NCBI RefSeq assembly: GCF_001399455.2 | Contig: NZ_LLEI02000075.1 | Location: forward strand, 62,001 to 126,000 | DNA length: 64,000 nt | Direction: 5' to 3' | From: Vibrio bivalvicida | GTDB taxonomy: Bacteria > Pseudomonadota > Gammaproteobacteria > Enterobacterales > Vibrionaceae | Shown here: positions 34,626 to 43,898 of the stretch, piece after piece | How the letters are laid out: each line of letters begins with the position of its first letter | Numbering within the stretch: position 1 is the first letter of the stretch | Made by a program: the position numbers and the translations under genes | The notes under the pieces: generated by a model | Seen by the model: the letters and a program-made list of their open reading frames with translations, nothing else | Database searches by the model: none | What the model was told of the DNA's origin: nothing

Positions 34626-36125
34626 CTAGAAACTCAACTCCCAGCCAGCAGCGAGCCAATACTCCTGTTCACTGCTTAAGTCCGCATCAAGCAATTTGTT
34701 TGACTCTAACCAGCTCTCATCTTGTGAAGTGAGTGTCCACTTATCGCCATCGATAGAAAGGGTCAGTGTTGGAAGTGGATCATCATTTCGCTGCCCGTTG
34801 AGCAAGATGGCTAAACGTAAGATGCGTATCAAGCTAACAATGTGCTTCTTTTTGAATAGGGTAAACTCTTCCATCTCATGCAGTTTGAGTGCTTTTCGTT
34901 GAAATCGGACCAACATTGCTAACACTCGTTGTTGTTCGCGGTTAAACCCCGGCATATAGGTATTGCGCAGAATATAAGCCGAATGGCGATGGAAAGCTTG
35001 CAAGCTGATACTCAGCCCTACTTCATGTAACAGGGCACTCCACTCTAGTAAATCGAACAGCTCCGAACTTTTCTTTATCCCCAAATCTTTATGTACTTGT
35101 TGTAAGAAATCAGTCGCTTGAGTTTTGATTTTTGCTGCATGGTCTAAATCAACTAGATGTTTGCTGGCTAGGTTTTCTGTCGTTCGCATGCGAATGTCAG
35201 AGCGCTTGAAGCTGTCTTCCATTTCAAACAGCAATCCTTCGCGTAGTGCGCCTTCAGAAAAGTGCATCTCCGAGACTTTTAGGCTGTTTATAATAGCCGA
35301 TAAGATGGCGACGCCTGCGGCAAATACGGGTTTTCGTTCAGGTGCAAGTCCACTCAGTTCAATATCACCAATAGTCTCCCATTCGCACAATACGCTGATT
35401 AACTTATCAAGACGTTTAGCGGTGATCAGGCCATCTTCAAAGCCTAAACCAATAAGAACTTCACTAATTGCCTTGATAGTCCCTGAAGAACCAAATGCGA
35501 TATCCCAACCTTTCTTTTTGTAACGATAGGCTAAAGACTCCATTTTTTGCTCTGCGGCCAGAACGGCTTTAGTGAAGTTTTTTTTCGACAGCTTGTCATT
35601 GGCAAAGTAGCGCTTAGTGTAGCTAACACAACCCATCTGTTTGCTGTTGATTAGTTCAGGGTTAAAGCCGCGACCAATGACTATCTCGGTACTACCACCA
35701 CCAATATCGACCACAAGCTTAGAATCAGATTCAGGTTGAGTATGGGCGACACCCAGATAGATCAGGCGCGCTTCTTCAATGCCGGGAATAATTTCTATTG
35801 GAAAAGGGAGCACTTCACGTGCGCGCTGCAAAAAGATATGTGAGTTGTTAGCCTGGCGCAGGGTATGGGTCGCGGCGATACGAACATTTTGCTCTTTAAA
35901 TCCTTGTAGGCGTTCAGCAAACATCGTCAAACATTCCAGCCCGCGCTCTATTGAGGCGTTGTCTAAATTTTTTTGTCCATCAAGCCCTGCTGCAAGGCGA
36001 ACCCTTTGCTTGTGGCGGCTGACAAGTTGTAAATCTTGTTCAACGACTCGCGCAACCACCATATGGAAGCTGTTGGAACCTAAATCGATAGCGGCAACAT
36101 CACGAATGTCCGGAGTTTGAGTCAT
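34626..36125 (-). CDS. ppx: Exopolyphosphatase
   Basis: Removes terminal phosphates from long-chain polyphosphate; family members also hydrolyse pppGpp. 499 residues: actin-like ASKHA N-terminal half with AAIDLGSNSFHMVVARV and VVDIGGGSTEIVIGRG, then a C-terminal HD-like helical domain with WSALLHEVGLSISLQAFHRH. It follows ppk on the same strand, separated only by a 48-bp repeat. Convergent with the PstS-like gene. Confidence 0.95.
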   Translation of the reverse strand: MTQTPDIRDVAAIDLGSNSFHMVVARVVEQDLQLVSRHKQRVRLAAGLDGQKNLDNASIERGLECLTMFAERLQGFKEQNVRIAATHTLRQANNSHIFLQRAREVLPFPIEIIPGIEEARLIYLGVAHTQPESDSKLVVDIGGGSTEIVIGRGFNPELINSKQMGCVSYTKRYFANDKLSKKNFTKAVLAAEQKMESLAYRYKKKGWDIAFGSSGTIKAISEVLIGLGFEDGLITAKRLDKLISVLCEWETIGDIELSGLAPERKPVFAAGVAILSAIINSLKVSEMHFSEGALREGLLFEMEDSFKRSDIRMRTTENLASKHLVDLDHAAKIKTQATDFLQQVHKDLGIKKSSELFDLLEWSALLHEVGLSISLQAFHRHSAYILRNTYMPGFNREQQRVLAMLVRFQRKALKLHEMEEFTLFKKKHIVSLIRILRLAILLNGQRNDDPLPTLTLSIDGDKWTLTSQDESWLESNKLLDADLSSEQEYWLAAGWELSF

Positions 36126-36128
36126 TTG

Positions 36129-36176
36129 ATACCAACCTAAGTAAGTCGTTGACCAGTCACTTATCCAGGTTGGTAT
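36129..36176. repeat. Dispersed 48-bp palindromic repeat, copy B
   Basis: Perfect 10-bp terminal inverted repeat ATACCAACCT (36129-36138) and AGGTTGGTAT (36167-36176), same length as copy A at 25571-25618 and about 33 of 48 positions the same. It fills the ppk-ppx spacer and overlaps the last six sense codons and stop of ppk. The sequence resembles a repeat I remember as widespread in Vibrio intergenic DNA. Confidence 0.75.
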
Positions 36177-38262
36177 GCAACTGTTCTTTACGTTTCTGAT
36201 TCTTTGTTTGTTTTTCTATATTTTTAAGATAGTCGTAAATGGCAATTTGCGAGCGGACTTTCTTACGGTTTCCACGCGGCACATAGCTATTGCTCATTTC
36301 TTTATCGATCCACCTTGCCTTAACTGTATCGGTAAAATGGATGTTAATGATGTCAATAATGCGTTGTTTAAGACGTTCGTCACGAACAGGAGCTGCGACT
36401 TCAATGCGATGGTCGATGTTTCGGGTCATCCAGTCAGCCGATGAGATGTAAACCTGCGGGTCACCATCATTGTGCGCAATCACAACTCTTGGGTGTTCCA
36501 GAAAGCGGTCAACGATACTGATGATCTGAATGTTTTCGCTGATTCCTTCGATTCCTGGTACCAAAGAACACATACCGCGGATGATCATTCTAATTTCAAC
36601 GCCAGAGGCACTAGCGCCATAGAGTTTATTGACCAGCCCTTTATCAACCAAGTTATTCACTTTTAAGATTAAGGCTGCTTTCTTGCCTGCTTTAGCGTTA
36701 GCGATTTCATTGTCGATTAAACGATACATTTGCTTACGTGAGTTGCGTGGTGAAACAATCAGATGCTCGAATCTAACCGGGCGATATGGGTTTTCAATAT
36801 AGCCAAATACGTTATGCACTTCGCTGGTGAGTTCAGGGTCGGCTGTTAGCAACGAGAAGTCGGTATAGATACGGGCAGTTTTTTCATGGAAATTTCCAGT
36901 CCCGATGTGGGCATAGCGAACGATCTCTTCGCCTTCACGGCGGCTAATTAGCAGCAGTTTGGAGTGAATTTTAAGACCGGGGACACCAAAGATGACCTCA
37001 ACCCCCGCTTCTGTAAGCACTTTCGACCACTCAATATTCGCTTCTTCATCAAAGCGTGCTTGAAGCTCGACAACGACAGTAACGGCTTTGCCATTATGAA
37101 CGGCATCAATCAGTGAATTCATTAAGCGTGAATCTTTAGCCACACGGTAGATATTAATTTTAATGCTCAGTACCTTAGGATCGAATGAGGCCTGACGAAC
37201 CCATTCACTGATATGCTCAAAAGTATGGTACGGGTAGTAAAGTAAAATATCCTGAGCTTTGATGGCATCGAACTTGTTGGCGTGGCCGTCAAAGTCTGCA
37301 CATTGCATTGGTGGTAGCGGTTTGTTCTCTAGATATTCGCGCCCAACGTTAGGAAAGCCGATAAAGTCTTTGAAGTTATGGTAACGCCCGCCCGGAATCA
37401 AACTGTCGTAATTAGAGACTTGGAGTTTATCGCACAAGAAATCGAGCATCTCTTGCGGCATATCTCTTTCGTAGACAAATCGAACTGGCATCGCGGTTAA
37501 ACGCTGGCTCACACCTTCGGACATCTGTTCTAACAAACTATGCTCAACCTCATGGCTTAAATCATACTCAGCATCCCGAGTCATTTTCATTGCGTAGCCG
37601 TAAAGCGTGTCATAGTTAAAGAAGCCGCTAAATAGCTCATCCAAGCAATGGCGTATGATGTTGTCGAGCAATATGATGGTTTTACGGCGTTTGCCTTTCT
37701 GCTCAGGCACCATGACAAAGCGAGGCAGGTGATCAGTTGGGATCTCTATCAAAGCGTACTGATTGCGTTGCTCGGTTTTTAGTTCAACCGCGATATAAGC
37801 GTATTCGTCTTTGAGAAATTGCAGAACATCGATGTCATCGCGCATCATCAAAGGGGTAATGTGAGGCAGTACTTCTTTGCGGAAATATTTTCTTACCCAC
37901 TTTTGCTGAGTTTCACTGAGCTGTGTTTCGTTGACTAAAAAGATTCGACGCCTAGCCATATCACGGATCAACTCTGCATAAAGTTCGTCAAAGCGCTCGT
38001 TGAGTTTGAGTGCTTTGGTCTGCATCTTAGTCAGCAAGTGCTTAGAATTGTCGTTACCGCCTCGCTCTTGGTTAATTAGAATTCGGCGTTTCACATCGGC
38101 AAAGCGAACTTTATAAAACTCATCTAAGTTATTGGAAAATATGCCAAGAAATCGAATGCGTTCGATTAAAGGGACATGTTTGTCAGCGGCTTCTTGTAAG
38201 ACACGTTCATTGAAAGAAAGCCAGCTTAATTCCTTTTCAATATACAGTTTTTCTGCGCTCAT
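36157..38262 (-). CDS. ppk: Polyphosphate kinase 1
   Basis: Makes polyphosphate reversibly from ATP. 701 residues (E. coli 688): N-terminal helical domain (1-105), central domain, and two phospholipase-D-like C-terminal domains. The catalytic region has KIHSKLLLISRREG and YAHIGTGNFHEKTARIYTDF with the phosphorylated-type His. AAAGGG and AAGAG precede ATG 38262. The last residues (TNLDK) and stop codon are encoded by a dispersed repeat. A Pho-box-like sequence lies 78 bases upstream on this strand, so ppk-ppx is probably PhoB-controlled. Confidence 0.96.
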   Translation of the reverse strand: MSAEKLYIEKELSWLSFNERVLQEAADKHVPLIERIRFLGIFSNNLDEFYKVRFADVKRRILINQERGGNDNSKHLLTKMQTKALKLNERFDELYAELIRDMARRRIFLVNETQLSETQQKWVRKYFRKEVLPHITPLMMRDDIDVLQFLKDEYAYIAVELKTEQRNQYALIEIPTDHLPRFVMVPEQKGKRRKTIILLDNIIRHCLDELFSGFFNYDTLYGYAMKMTRDAEYDLSHEVEHSLLEQMSEGVSQRLTAMPVRFVYERDMPQEMLDFLCDKLQVSNYDSLIPGGRYHNFKDFIGFPNVGREYLENKPLPPMQCADFDGHANKFDAIKAQDILLYYPYHTFEHISEWVRQASFDPKVLSIKINIYRVAKDSRLMNSLIDAVHNGKAVTVVVELQARFDEEANIEWSKVLTEAGVEVIFGVPGLKIHSKLLLISRREGEEIVRYAHIGTGNFHEKTARIYTDFSLLTADPELTSEVHNVFGYIENPYRPVRFEHLIVSPRNSRKQMYRLIDNEIANAKAGKKAALILKVNNLVDKGLVNKLYGASASGVEIRMIIRGMCSLVPGIEGISENIQIISIVDRFLEHPRVVIAHNDGDPQVYISSADWMTRNIDHRIEVAAPVRDERLKQRIIDIINIHFTDTVKARWIDKEMSNSYVPRGNRKKVRSQIAIYDYLKNIEKQTKNQKRKEQLHTNLDK

Positions 38263-38339
38263 GCTCTTACCCTTTAATCAGACTGAGAAAGTCAAATATT
38301 GAGAAAACACTCAGATGGATAGCAACTTAAGGTGTTAGT

Positions 38340-38357
38340 ATGACAGTTTTATTGCAT
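38340..38357 (-). promoter_or_regulatory. Pho box for ppk-ppx
   Basis: On the minus strand, ATGCAATAAAACTGTCAT agrees at 15 of 18 positions with the PhoB consensus, the downstream half being perfect. It lies 78 bases before the ppk start. Confidence 0.6.
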
Positions 38358-38393
38358 TTTTTTATTGCATTGTTTTCAGTTGTTTATTGCGAT

Positions 38394-38411
38394 CTGTAAT
38401 ATAATTGTCAC
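38394..38411 (+). promoter_or_regulatory. Pho box for pstC-pstA-pstB-phoU
   Basis: CTGTAATATAATTGTCAC agrees at 15 of 18 positions with the PhoB consensus and lies 48 bases before the pstC start. Confidence 0.65.
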
Positions 38412-38458
38412 CTAATAGAAATATTATACCCTCGGACGAAAATAGGTAAGAGCAACAG

Positions 38459-40642
38459 ATGGGCAAAGCAGACTTCTCATTGCGAGAGCGTGATCAAAAG
38501 CGACTAATTAAAGATCGATTAGTGCGTCTTGCTGTATCCGCTGGTGGTGTGGGAGTTTTAGCCGCTCTGGTTTTGATTTTTGTTTATCTTGCCATGATGG
38601 TATTGCCACTGTTTAGTGATGCTAAAATTACTCCAAACGTACGCTCGATTCCGATTTCAAGTTCGCAGCCTGTGGCTTTGGGTATAGATGATACAGGAGA
38701 AGGCGCTTTTGTTATTTCTGCCCAAGGTAATATCGACTTTTGGTCGCTAAAGAATCCAACTAGCAAGCCCGTGTTATCGCAGAAAGTTAGTCACCCTAAT
38801 GATTTGTTTGCGCAGTCGTTAGCCGTATATGGGTTATATGGCTTTGCTACACGAACGGGCGAGGTGAACATCGTTAAGCCAAATCTCAGTTTGGAAATTG
38901 AGCAAGGTGCGCGTAAGTTTTCGCCGAGTATCAGTGAATTGACAATACAACTAGATCTTCATCGTGATGGAAAAACGCTGAATAAATTCGCTTTTTCAAC
39001 CCAAGATAATTTAACCTTGGTCGGGTGGTATGATGACCACTCGGTGCAAGTACGTTGGCAAGCTGAAGGAAAGATACACCAATACACGTTTTCTGAGCCA
39101 TTGCCAGATTTAGAACAGTTAATTCTCACGCCTGATGGAAATACCCTCTACCTACGTTCGGGATCTGAGCTTATTGTTGCGCTAAAGCAGGGGGATAAGT
39201 TTCAAGTTCGAGAGCTAGTGGATCTTAGCCAAGACCGGCCTGAACATGCCGTGACCGATATTGATCTGCTTCCTGGCGCCTATTCGCTGTTGGTTACCCA
39301 CCAAGACGGTCTTGTTTCTCAATGGTTTGATGTGCTGATGGACGGAGAACGATACTTAACACATATCCGTCAGTTTAAGCTTGCGTCGGAGCTTCAGTTC
39401 CTATTGCCAGATACCTACCGTAAAGGTTTCTACAGCTTTTATATTAATGGTACAGTTCAAAGCCATTACACCACCAGTGAAAAGTTGGTGATGTTTGAGC
39501 GTGCCTACACCAAAGCCCCTTTGCTAGCGGCGATGTCGAATAACGAATCGTATTTATTGGCTATCGATAACAATGCATTAAATCTCGCAGTGATTGATAA
39601 CCCGTTCCCAGAAGTTTCTCTTTCCTCTCTTTGGCAGAAAGTCTGGTATGAAGGTTATCCAGAACCGGAGTTTGTGTGGCAGACGACTTCAGCTAGTGAT
39701 GAGTTTGAGGCCAAATTCAGCTTGGTACCAATTGCATTCGGTACATTGAAAGCGGCCGCGTTCGCAATGCTGTTCGCTATTCCTATCGCGGTTTTAGGGG
39801 CTATTTATACCGCCTATTTTATGGCGCCAAAAATGCGCAGAGTAGTCAAACCTTCTATTGAACTGATGGAAGCGCTACCTACGGTTATCATAGGTTTCCT
39901 CGCTGGATTATGGTTTGCCCCGATAGTTGAAAGCCATCTAGCGGCAGTTGTGGCGTTGATGTTGTTCTTACCTTTATCGACCATACTTGTAGGATTCTTG
40001 TGGCATAACGTATCCAAACAGTGGTCAGGGCAGTTTTCTAATGGTTGGCATGCCGCGATTTTGATGCCAATTGTGGTTGTAATCTGTGCAGTCATTTTGT
40101 CGCAGAGTGGCAACATTGAAACGATATTCTTTAATGGTGATGTCAGAGTCTTCCTTGCTGAGCATGGCATCGACTTTGATCAACGCAATGCGCTAGTGGT
40201 TGGCTTTGCGATGGGATTTGCGGTTATCCCTACGATCTTTACTATTGCAGAAGATGCTATTTTCTCGGTACCCAAGCATTTGTCAGATGGTTCACTTGCC
40301 TTGGGGGCCACGCCATGGCAAACGCTGATTCATGTTGTTCTATTGACGGCAAGTCCAGGAATCTTTTCGGCAATTATGATGGGTCTAGGGCGCGCCGTTG
40401 GCGAAACCATGATTGTGCTTATGGCTACAGGAAATACCCCCATTATGGATTGGAATATCCTAGAAGGAATGCGTACCTTGTCTGCAACGATTGCGGTTGA
40501 GATGCCAGAGTCTGCGGTGGGGAGCTCTCACTATCGGATCTTATTCCTAGCGGCTTTATTGCTGTTAGTCTTTACCTTTGCGGTCAACTCTTTAGCTGAA
40601 TGGGTGCGCGAACGTCTACGTGACAAGTATCGCTCGCTGTAA
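38459..40642 (+). CDS. pstC: Phosphate ABC transporter permease PstC, long form
   Basis: Inner-membrane permease of the high-affinity phosphate transporter. 727 residues, over twice E. coli PstC (319). An N-terminal span (about 28-52) is followed by a large, probably periplasmic region (about 55-410) of beta-rich, repeat-like sequence, then the permease domain from about 420 with six spans and the EAA-loop region SLALGATPWQTLIHVVLL. Long forms occur in Pseudomonas and other gammaproteobacteria, so this is known but poorly understood. First of pstC-pstA-pstB-phoU. Confidence 0.92.
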   Translation: MGKADFSLRERDQKRLIKDRLVRLAVSAGGVGVLAALVLIFVYLAMMVLPLFSDAKITPNVRSIPISSSQPVALGIDDTGEGAFVISAQGNIDFWSLKNPTSKPVLSQKVSHPNDLFAQSLAVYGLYGFATRTGEVNIVKPNLSLEIEQGARKFSPSISELTIQLDLHRDGKTLNKFAFSTQDNLTLVGWYDDHSVQVRWQAEGKIHQYTFSEPLPDLEQLILTPDGNTLYLRSGSELIVALKQGDKFQVRELVDLSQDRPEHAVTDIDLLPGAYSLLVTHQDGLVSQWFDVLMDGERYLTHIRQFKLASELQFLLPDTYRKGFYSFYINGTVQSHYTTSEKLVMFERAYTKAPLLAAMSNNESYLLAIDNNALNLAVIDNPFPEVSLSSLWQKVWYEGYPEPEFVWQTTSASDEFEAKFSLVPIAFGTLKAAAFAMLFAIPIAVLGAIYTAYFMAPKMRRVVKPSIELMEALPTVIIGFLAGLWFAPIVESHLAAVVALMLFLPLSTILVGFLWHNVSKQWSGQFSNGWHAAILMPIVVVICAVILSQSGNIETIFFNGDVRVFLAEHGIDFDQRNALVVGFAMGFAVIPTIFTIAEDAIFSVPKHLSDGSLALGATPWQTLIHVVLLTASPGIFSAIMMGLGRAVGETMIVLMATGNTPIMDWNILEGMRTLSATIAVEMPESAVGSSHYRILFLAALLLLVFTFAVNSLAEWVRERLRDKYRSL

Positions 40643-40667
40643 ATCGAATTATTAGGAAACCTTCTAC

Positions 40668-42314
40668 GTGTTTAAGTGGTTAAAATCAGGCTCTCCTTGG
40701 ATATGGTTAACAGGTGGTGCAGTTAGCATTAGTCTGTTGTCTGTGTTAGGGCTGTTGCTGCTTATCGGTTGGAAAGGACTTTCCTATTTTTGGCCTGCGC
40801 CACTCTATCAATGGCAGACAAAGCAAGGTGACGTTTTAGTCGGCCAAGTATACTCACAAGAGTATGTGCCAATTAGCCATTTACGAGAAATGGACGTTGA
40901 TTTACCTGCAGATGTCGTTGAAAAAGGCTTAGTAAAAAGAGTCAGCATTAAAATTGCTAATCGCGACCTTTATTCATCAGACTTTATATCGTTATTTGAA
41001 ATTGACTTAGATGAACCGACAAAACCAGAAAACTGGGCGGTGATCGAGCGAGCGCGTAGTGGTGACTTCTATGGTCAACCAGTGGGCTATTTACACGCAG
41101 ATGGGCGAGTAAGTCGCAATATCGCCCAAGACTATACTGCGGGAATTGCGTTTGCTGAAACTCTGCGTGATGAAATTGAAAACCTCATTGAACGAGATGT
41201 TCGAGTTATCAATGCTCAGGCAGAAAGGTTACGCTTAGAAAAGAGAAAGCGCAGTCTGAATGGCACGCTAGATGATGAGTTTCTTTCTCTGTATCAAAGC
41301 CAAAATACCAAATACACCCAGCTACTTGACGCAACCGAATTTCAGCTCGATAGTCTGCGCAGCCAATTAGCCAATCAAGGCTTAATTGTTGAAGATATGA
41401 CAGGCCAACGAGTCACGATTCCATTGAATGATATTCTTGATTTGTGGTACCCGAACCAAATGAATCTAGCAGAGAAAATTGCCAGGTGGGGTAAGCAGGC
41501 GTGGAAGTTTTTATCTGATGATCCTCGCGAGTCTAACTCTGAGGGCGGTGTGTTCCCTGCGATGTTCGGTACAGTGCTACTGGTGCTGATCATGTCGGTC
41601 ATAGTGATGCCACTGGGTGTGATTGCGGCTATCTATCTTCACGAGTACGCTAAGAACAATGCGTTCACCCGCTTAATTCGAGTGGCAGTGATTAATCTCG
41701 CAGGTGTACCTTCAATTGTATATGGTGTATTTGGATTAGGGTTCTTTGTTTACACGCTAGGCGGCTCAATCGACTCACTATTCTATGCCGAGAAACTGCC
41801 AACCCCGACCTTTGGTACTCCCGGACTGTTATGGTCAGCATTAACGCTTGCAGTACTAACGCTTCCTGTGGTGATAGTCGCTACCGAAGAAGGTTTAACT
41901 CGAATTCCGAGTTCAGTTCGTCACGGTTCTTTGGCGTTAGGCGCGACTCAGTTTGAAACCATGTGGCGAATTGTATTGCCAATGGCGAGCCCGGCGATTA
42001 TTACTGGTTTGATTCTTGCGGTCGCTCGCGCAGCGGGTGAGGTGGCTCCGTTGATGTTAGTCGGTGCGGTGAAATTGGCGTCGAGCTTGCCTGTCGATAG
42101 CCAATTTCCGTTCTTACATTTAGAGCGTAAGTTCATGCATTTAGGTTTCCATATCTATGATGTTGGCTTCCAAACCACTAACATTGAAACAGCAAGACCT
42201 TTGGTTTACGCCACGTCATTTTTACTCGTGACAGTGATTGTAGGCTTGAACTTAACCGCAATCAGCATTCGCAATAACTTGCGTGAGAAGTACCGAACTT
42301 TAGGACAAGATTAA
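40668..42314 (+). CDS. pstA: Phosphate ABC transporter permease PstA, long form
   Basis: Second permease subunit. 548 residues compared with 296 in E. coli. After an N-terminal span (about 12-35) there is an extra domain (about 40-290) including a likely coiled coil near 165-245 (charged heptad-like sequence with ERLRLEKRKRS), then the permease domain with the EAA region SLALGATQFETMWRIVLP. The start is GTG at 40668 with AGGAAA upstream. Tightly followed by pstB. Confidence 0.92.
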   Translation: MFKWLKSGSPWIWLTGGAVSISLLSVLGLLLLIGWKGLSYFWPAPLYQWQTKQGDVLVGQVYSQEYVPISHLREMDVDLPADVVEKGLVKRVSIKIANRDLYSSDFISLFEIDLDEPTKPENWAVIERARSGDFYGQPVGYLHADGRVSRNIAQDYTAGIAFAETLRDEIENLIERDVRVINAQAERLRLEKRKRSLNGTLDDEFLSLYQSQNTKYTQLLDATEFQLDSLRSQLANQGLIVEDMTGQRVTIPLNDILDLWYPNQMNLAEKIARWGKQAWKFLSDDPRESNSEGGVFPAMFGTVLLVLIMSVIVMPLGVIAAIYLHEYAKNNAFTRLIRVAVINLAGVPSIVYGVFGLGFFVYTLGGSIDSLFYAEKLPTPTFGTPGLLWSALTLAVLTLPVVIVATEEGLTRIPSSVRHGSLALGATQFETMWRIVLPMASPAIITGLILAVARAAGEVAPLMLVGAVKLASSLPVDSQFPFLHLERKFMHLGFHIYDVGFQTTNIETARPLVYATSFLLVTVIVGLNLTAISIRNNLREKYRTLGQD

Positions 42315-42316
42315 CC

Positions 42317-43135
42317 ATGTTTTCAGTCAATCAAACACTCGGCTATCAAGCCCCCTTGGATGTGAATAATCTGAGCGATGAGCAAACGGCGATTGCTATC
42401 GAAGGGTTAAACTTGTACTACCAAAGCAGCCAAGCGTTGCACGATGTTTCGATGAGAATTCCAAAAGGGCAGGTCACCGCTTTTATCGGTCCTTCTGGTT
42501 GTGGAAAATCGACACTGCTTCGCTGTATCAACCGCATGAACGATCTTGTTGATGGTTGTCGTGTCGAAGGCAAGGTCAAACTACACGGAAAAAACGTTTA
42601 CCACCCGAAAGTCGATGTCGCTACGCTTCGCCGCCGAGTGGGTATGGTGTTCCAGCGGCCGAATCCGTTTCCCAAGTCTATCTACGAAAATGTGGTGTAT
42701 GGCTTGCGTCTGCAAGGGATCAAAAATAGCCGCGCTCTTGATGATGCAGTCGAGCGCTCTTTGCGTGCTTCGGCGCTATGGGATGAAGTCAAAGATCGCT
42801 TACATGAAAATGCATTTGGATTGTCAGGTGGTCAACAGCAGCGTTTGGTTATCGCGCGTGCAATTGCGATTGAACCTGAGGTATTGCTACTCGATGAGCC
42901 AACCTCCGCACTTGATCCTATTTCCACTTTAACCATTGAAGAGCTGATCAACGACCTGAAAACCAAATATACTGTAGTTATCGTTACCCATAACATGCAG
43001 CAGGCGGCGCGAGTGAGCGACCACACTGCCTTTATCCATATGGGCAAGTTGATCGAGTACTCAGATACGGATTCCATTTTCACGTCGCCATTGAAAAAGC
43101 AGACTGAAGATTATATTACGGGTCGATACGGCTAA
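42317..43135 (+). CDS. pstB: Phosphate ABC transporter ATPase
   Basis: ATP-hydrolysing subunit of the phosphate importer, also part of the signal to PhoR. 272 residues: Walker A GPSGCGKST, Q-loop in VFQRPNPFPKS, signature LSGGQQQRLVIARA, Walker B VLLLDEPTSALDP and the switch His in VIVTHNMQQ. The NPFPKSIYENV stretch is typical of PstB. Two bases after pstA. Confidence 0.97.
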   Translation: MFSVNQTLGYQAPLDVNNLSDEQTAIAIEGLNLYYQSSQALHDVSMRIPKGQVTAFIGPSGCGKSTLLRCINRMNDLVDGCRVEGKVKLHGKNVYHPKVDVATLRRRVGMVFQRPNPFPKSIYENVVYGLRLQGIKNSRALDDAVERSLRASALWDEVKDRLHENAFGLSGGQQQRLVIARAIAIEPEVLLLDEPTSALDPISTLTIEELINDLKTKYTVVIVTHNMQQAARVSDHTAFIHMGKLIEYSDTDSIFTSPLKKQTEDYITGRYG

Positions 43136-43184
43136 TTCGTCGTATTAGAATTTTTACTTATCCATTGGGAGATTAACGTTAACT

Positions 43185-43883
43185 ATGAATTTTGGACGCC
43201 ACATATCAGGTCAGTTTAATGTCGAGCTAGAGTCGATCCGAACCCACGTATTGACTATGGGTGGTTTGGTCGAACAGCAGTTATCGTTTGCGATGCAGGC
43301 GCTGCACAAAGAAGACATCGAGCTGGCGAGAAAAGTGGTGCGCGATGATCATAAAGTTAACGCGATGGAAGTTTCGATCGATGAAGCCTGTACTCGTATC
43401 ATTGCCAAGCGTCAGCCAACGGCAAAAGATTTACGACTGATTATGGCGATCATTAAAACCATTACCGATTTAGAACGTATTGGCGATGTTGCAACCAAGA
43501 TTGCATACGTCGCGATTGAGAGCCCTTCATCGCAAGAGCGCCAGTTTCATGTTTCTCTTGAGCCACTATGTCGCCAAGCGATTGCTATGCTGCACCAAGT
43601 ACTTGATGCTTTTGCGCGTATGGATGTTGATGCGGCAGCCGAAGTGTATAAGCTTGACGATAAGATTGATGCTGAATACGAAGCAGTGATTCGTCAGTTG
43701 ATGACCTATATGATGGAAGATCCAAAAAATATTCCCAATATCCTTCAGGTCATGTGGTCTGCTCGTGCGATAGAGCGAGTCGGGGATCGTTGTCAGAACA
43801 TCTGCGAATACATCATCTATTTTGTCAAAGGCAAAGATGTTCGCCACTTGGGCGAACAAAGTATTGATGACGCGCTGCGTTAA
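43185..43883 (+). CDS. phoU: Phosphate signalling protein PhoU
   Basis: Negative regulator linking the Pst transporter to PhoR. 232 residues forming two similar three-helix bundles, each with the conserved E-x-x-x-D metal motif region (DLERIGDVATKIA in the first, AIERVGDRCQNIC in the second). Last gene of the pst operon, 49 bases after pstB. Confidence 0.97.
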   Translation: MNFGRHISGQFNVELESIRTHVLTMGGLVEQQLSFAMQALHKEDIELARKVVRDDHKVNAMEVSIDEACTRIIAKRQPTAKDLRLIMAIIKTITDLERIGDVATKIAYVAIESPSSQERQFHVSLEPLCRQAIAMLHQVLDAFARMDVDAAAEVYKLDDKIDAEYEAVIRQLMTYMMEDPKNIPNILQVMWSARAIERVGDRCQNICEYIIYFVKGKDVRHLGEQSIDDALR

Positions 43884-43898
43884 TACTCTCTATCGTAG

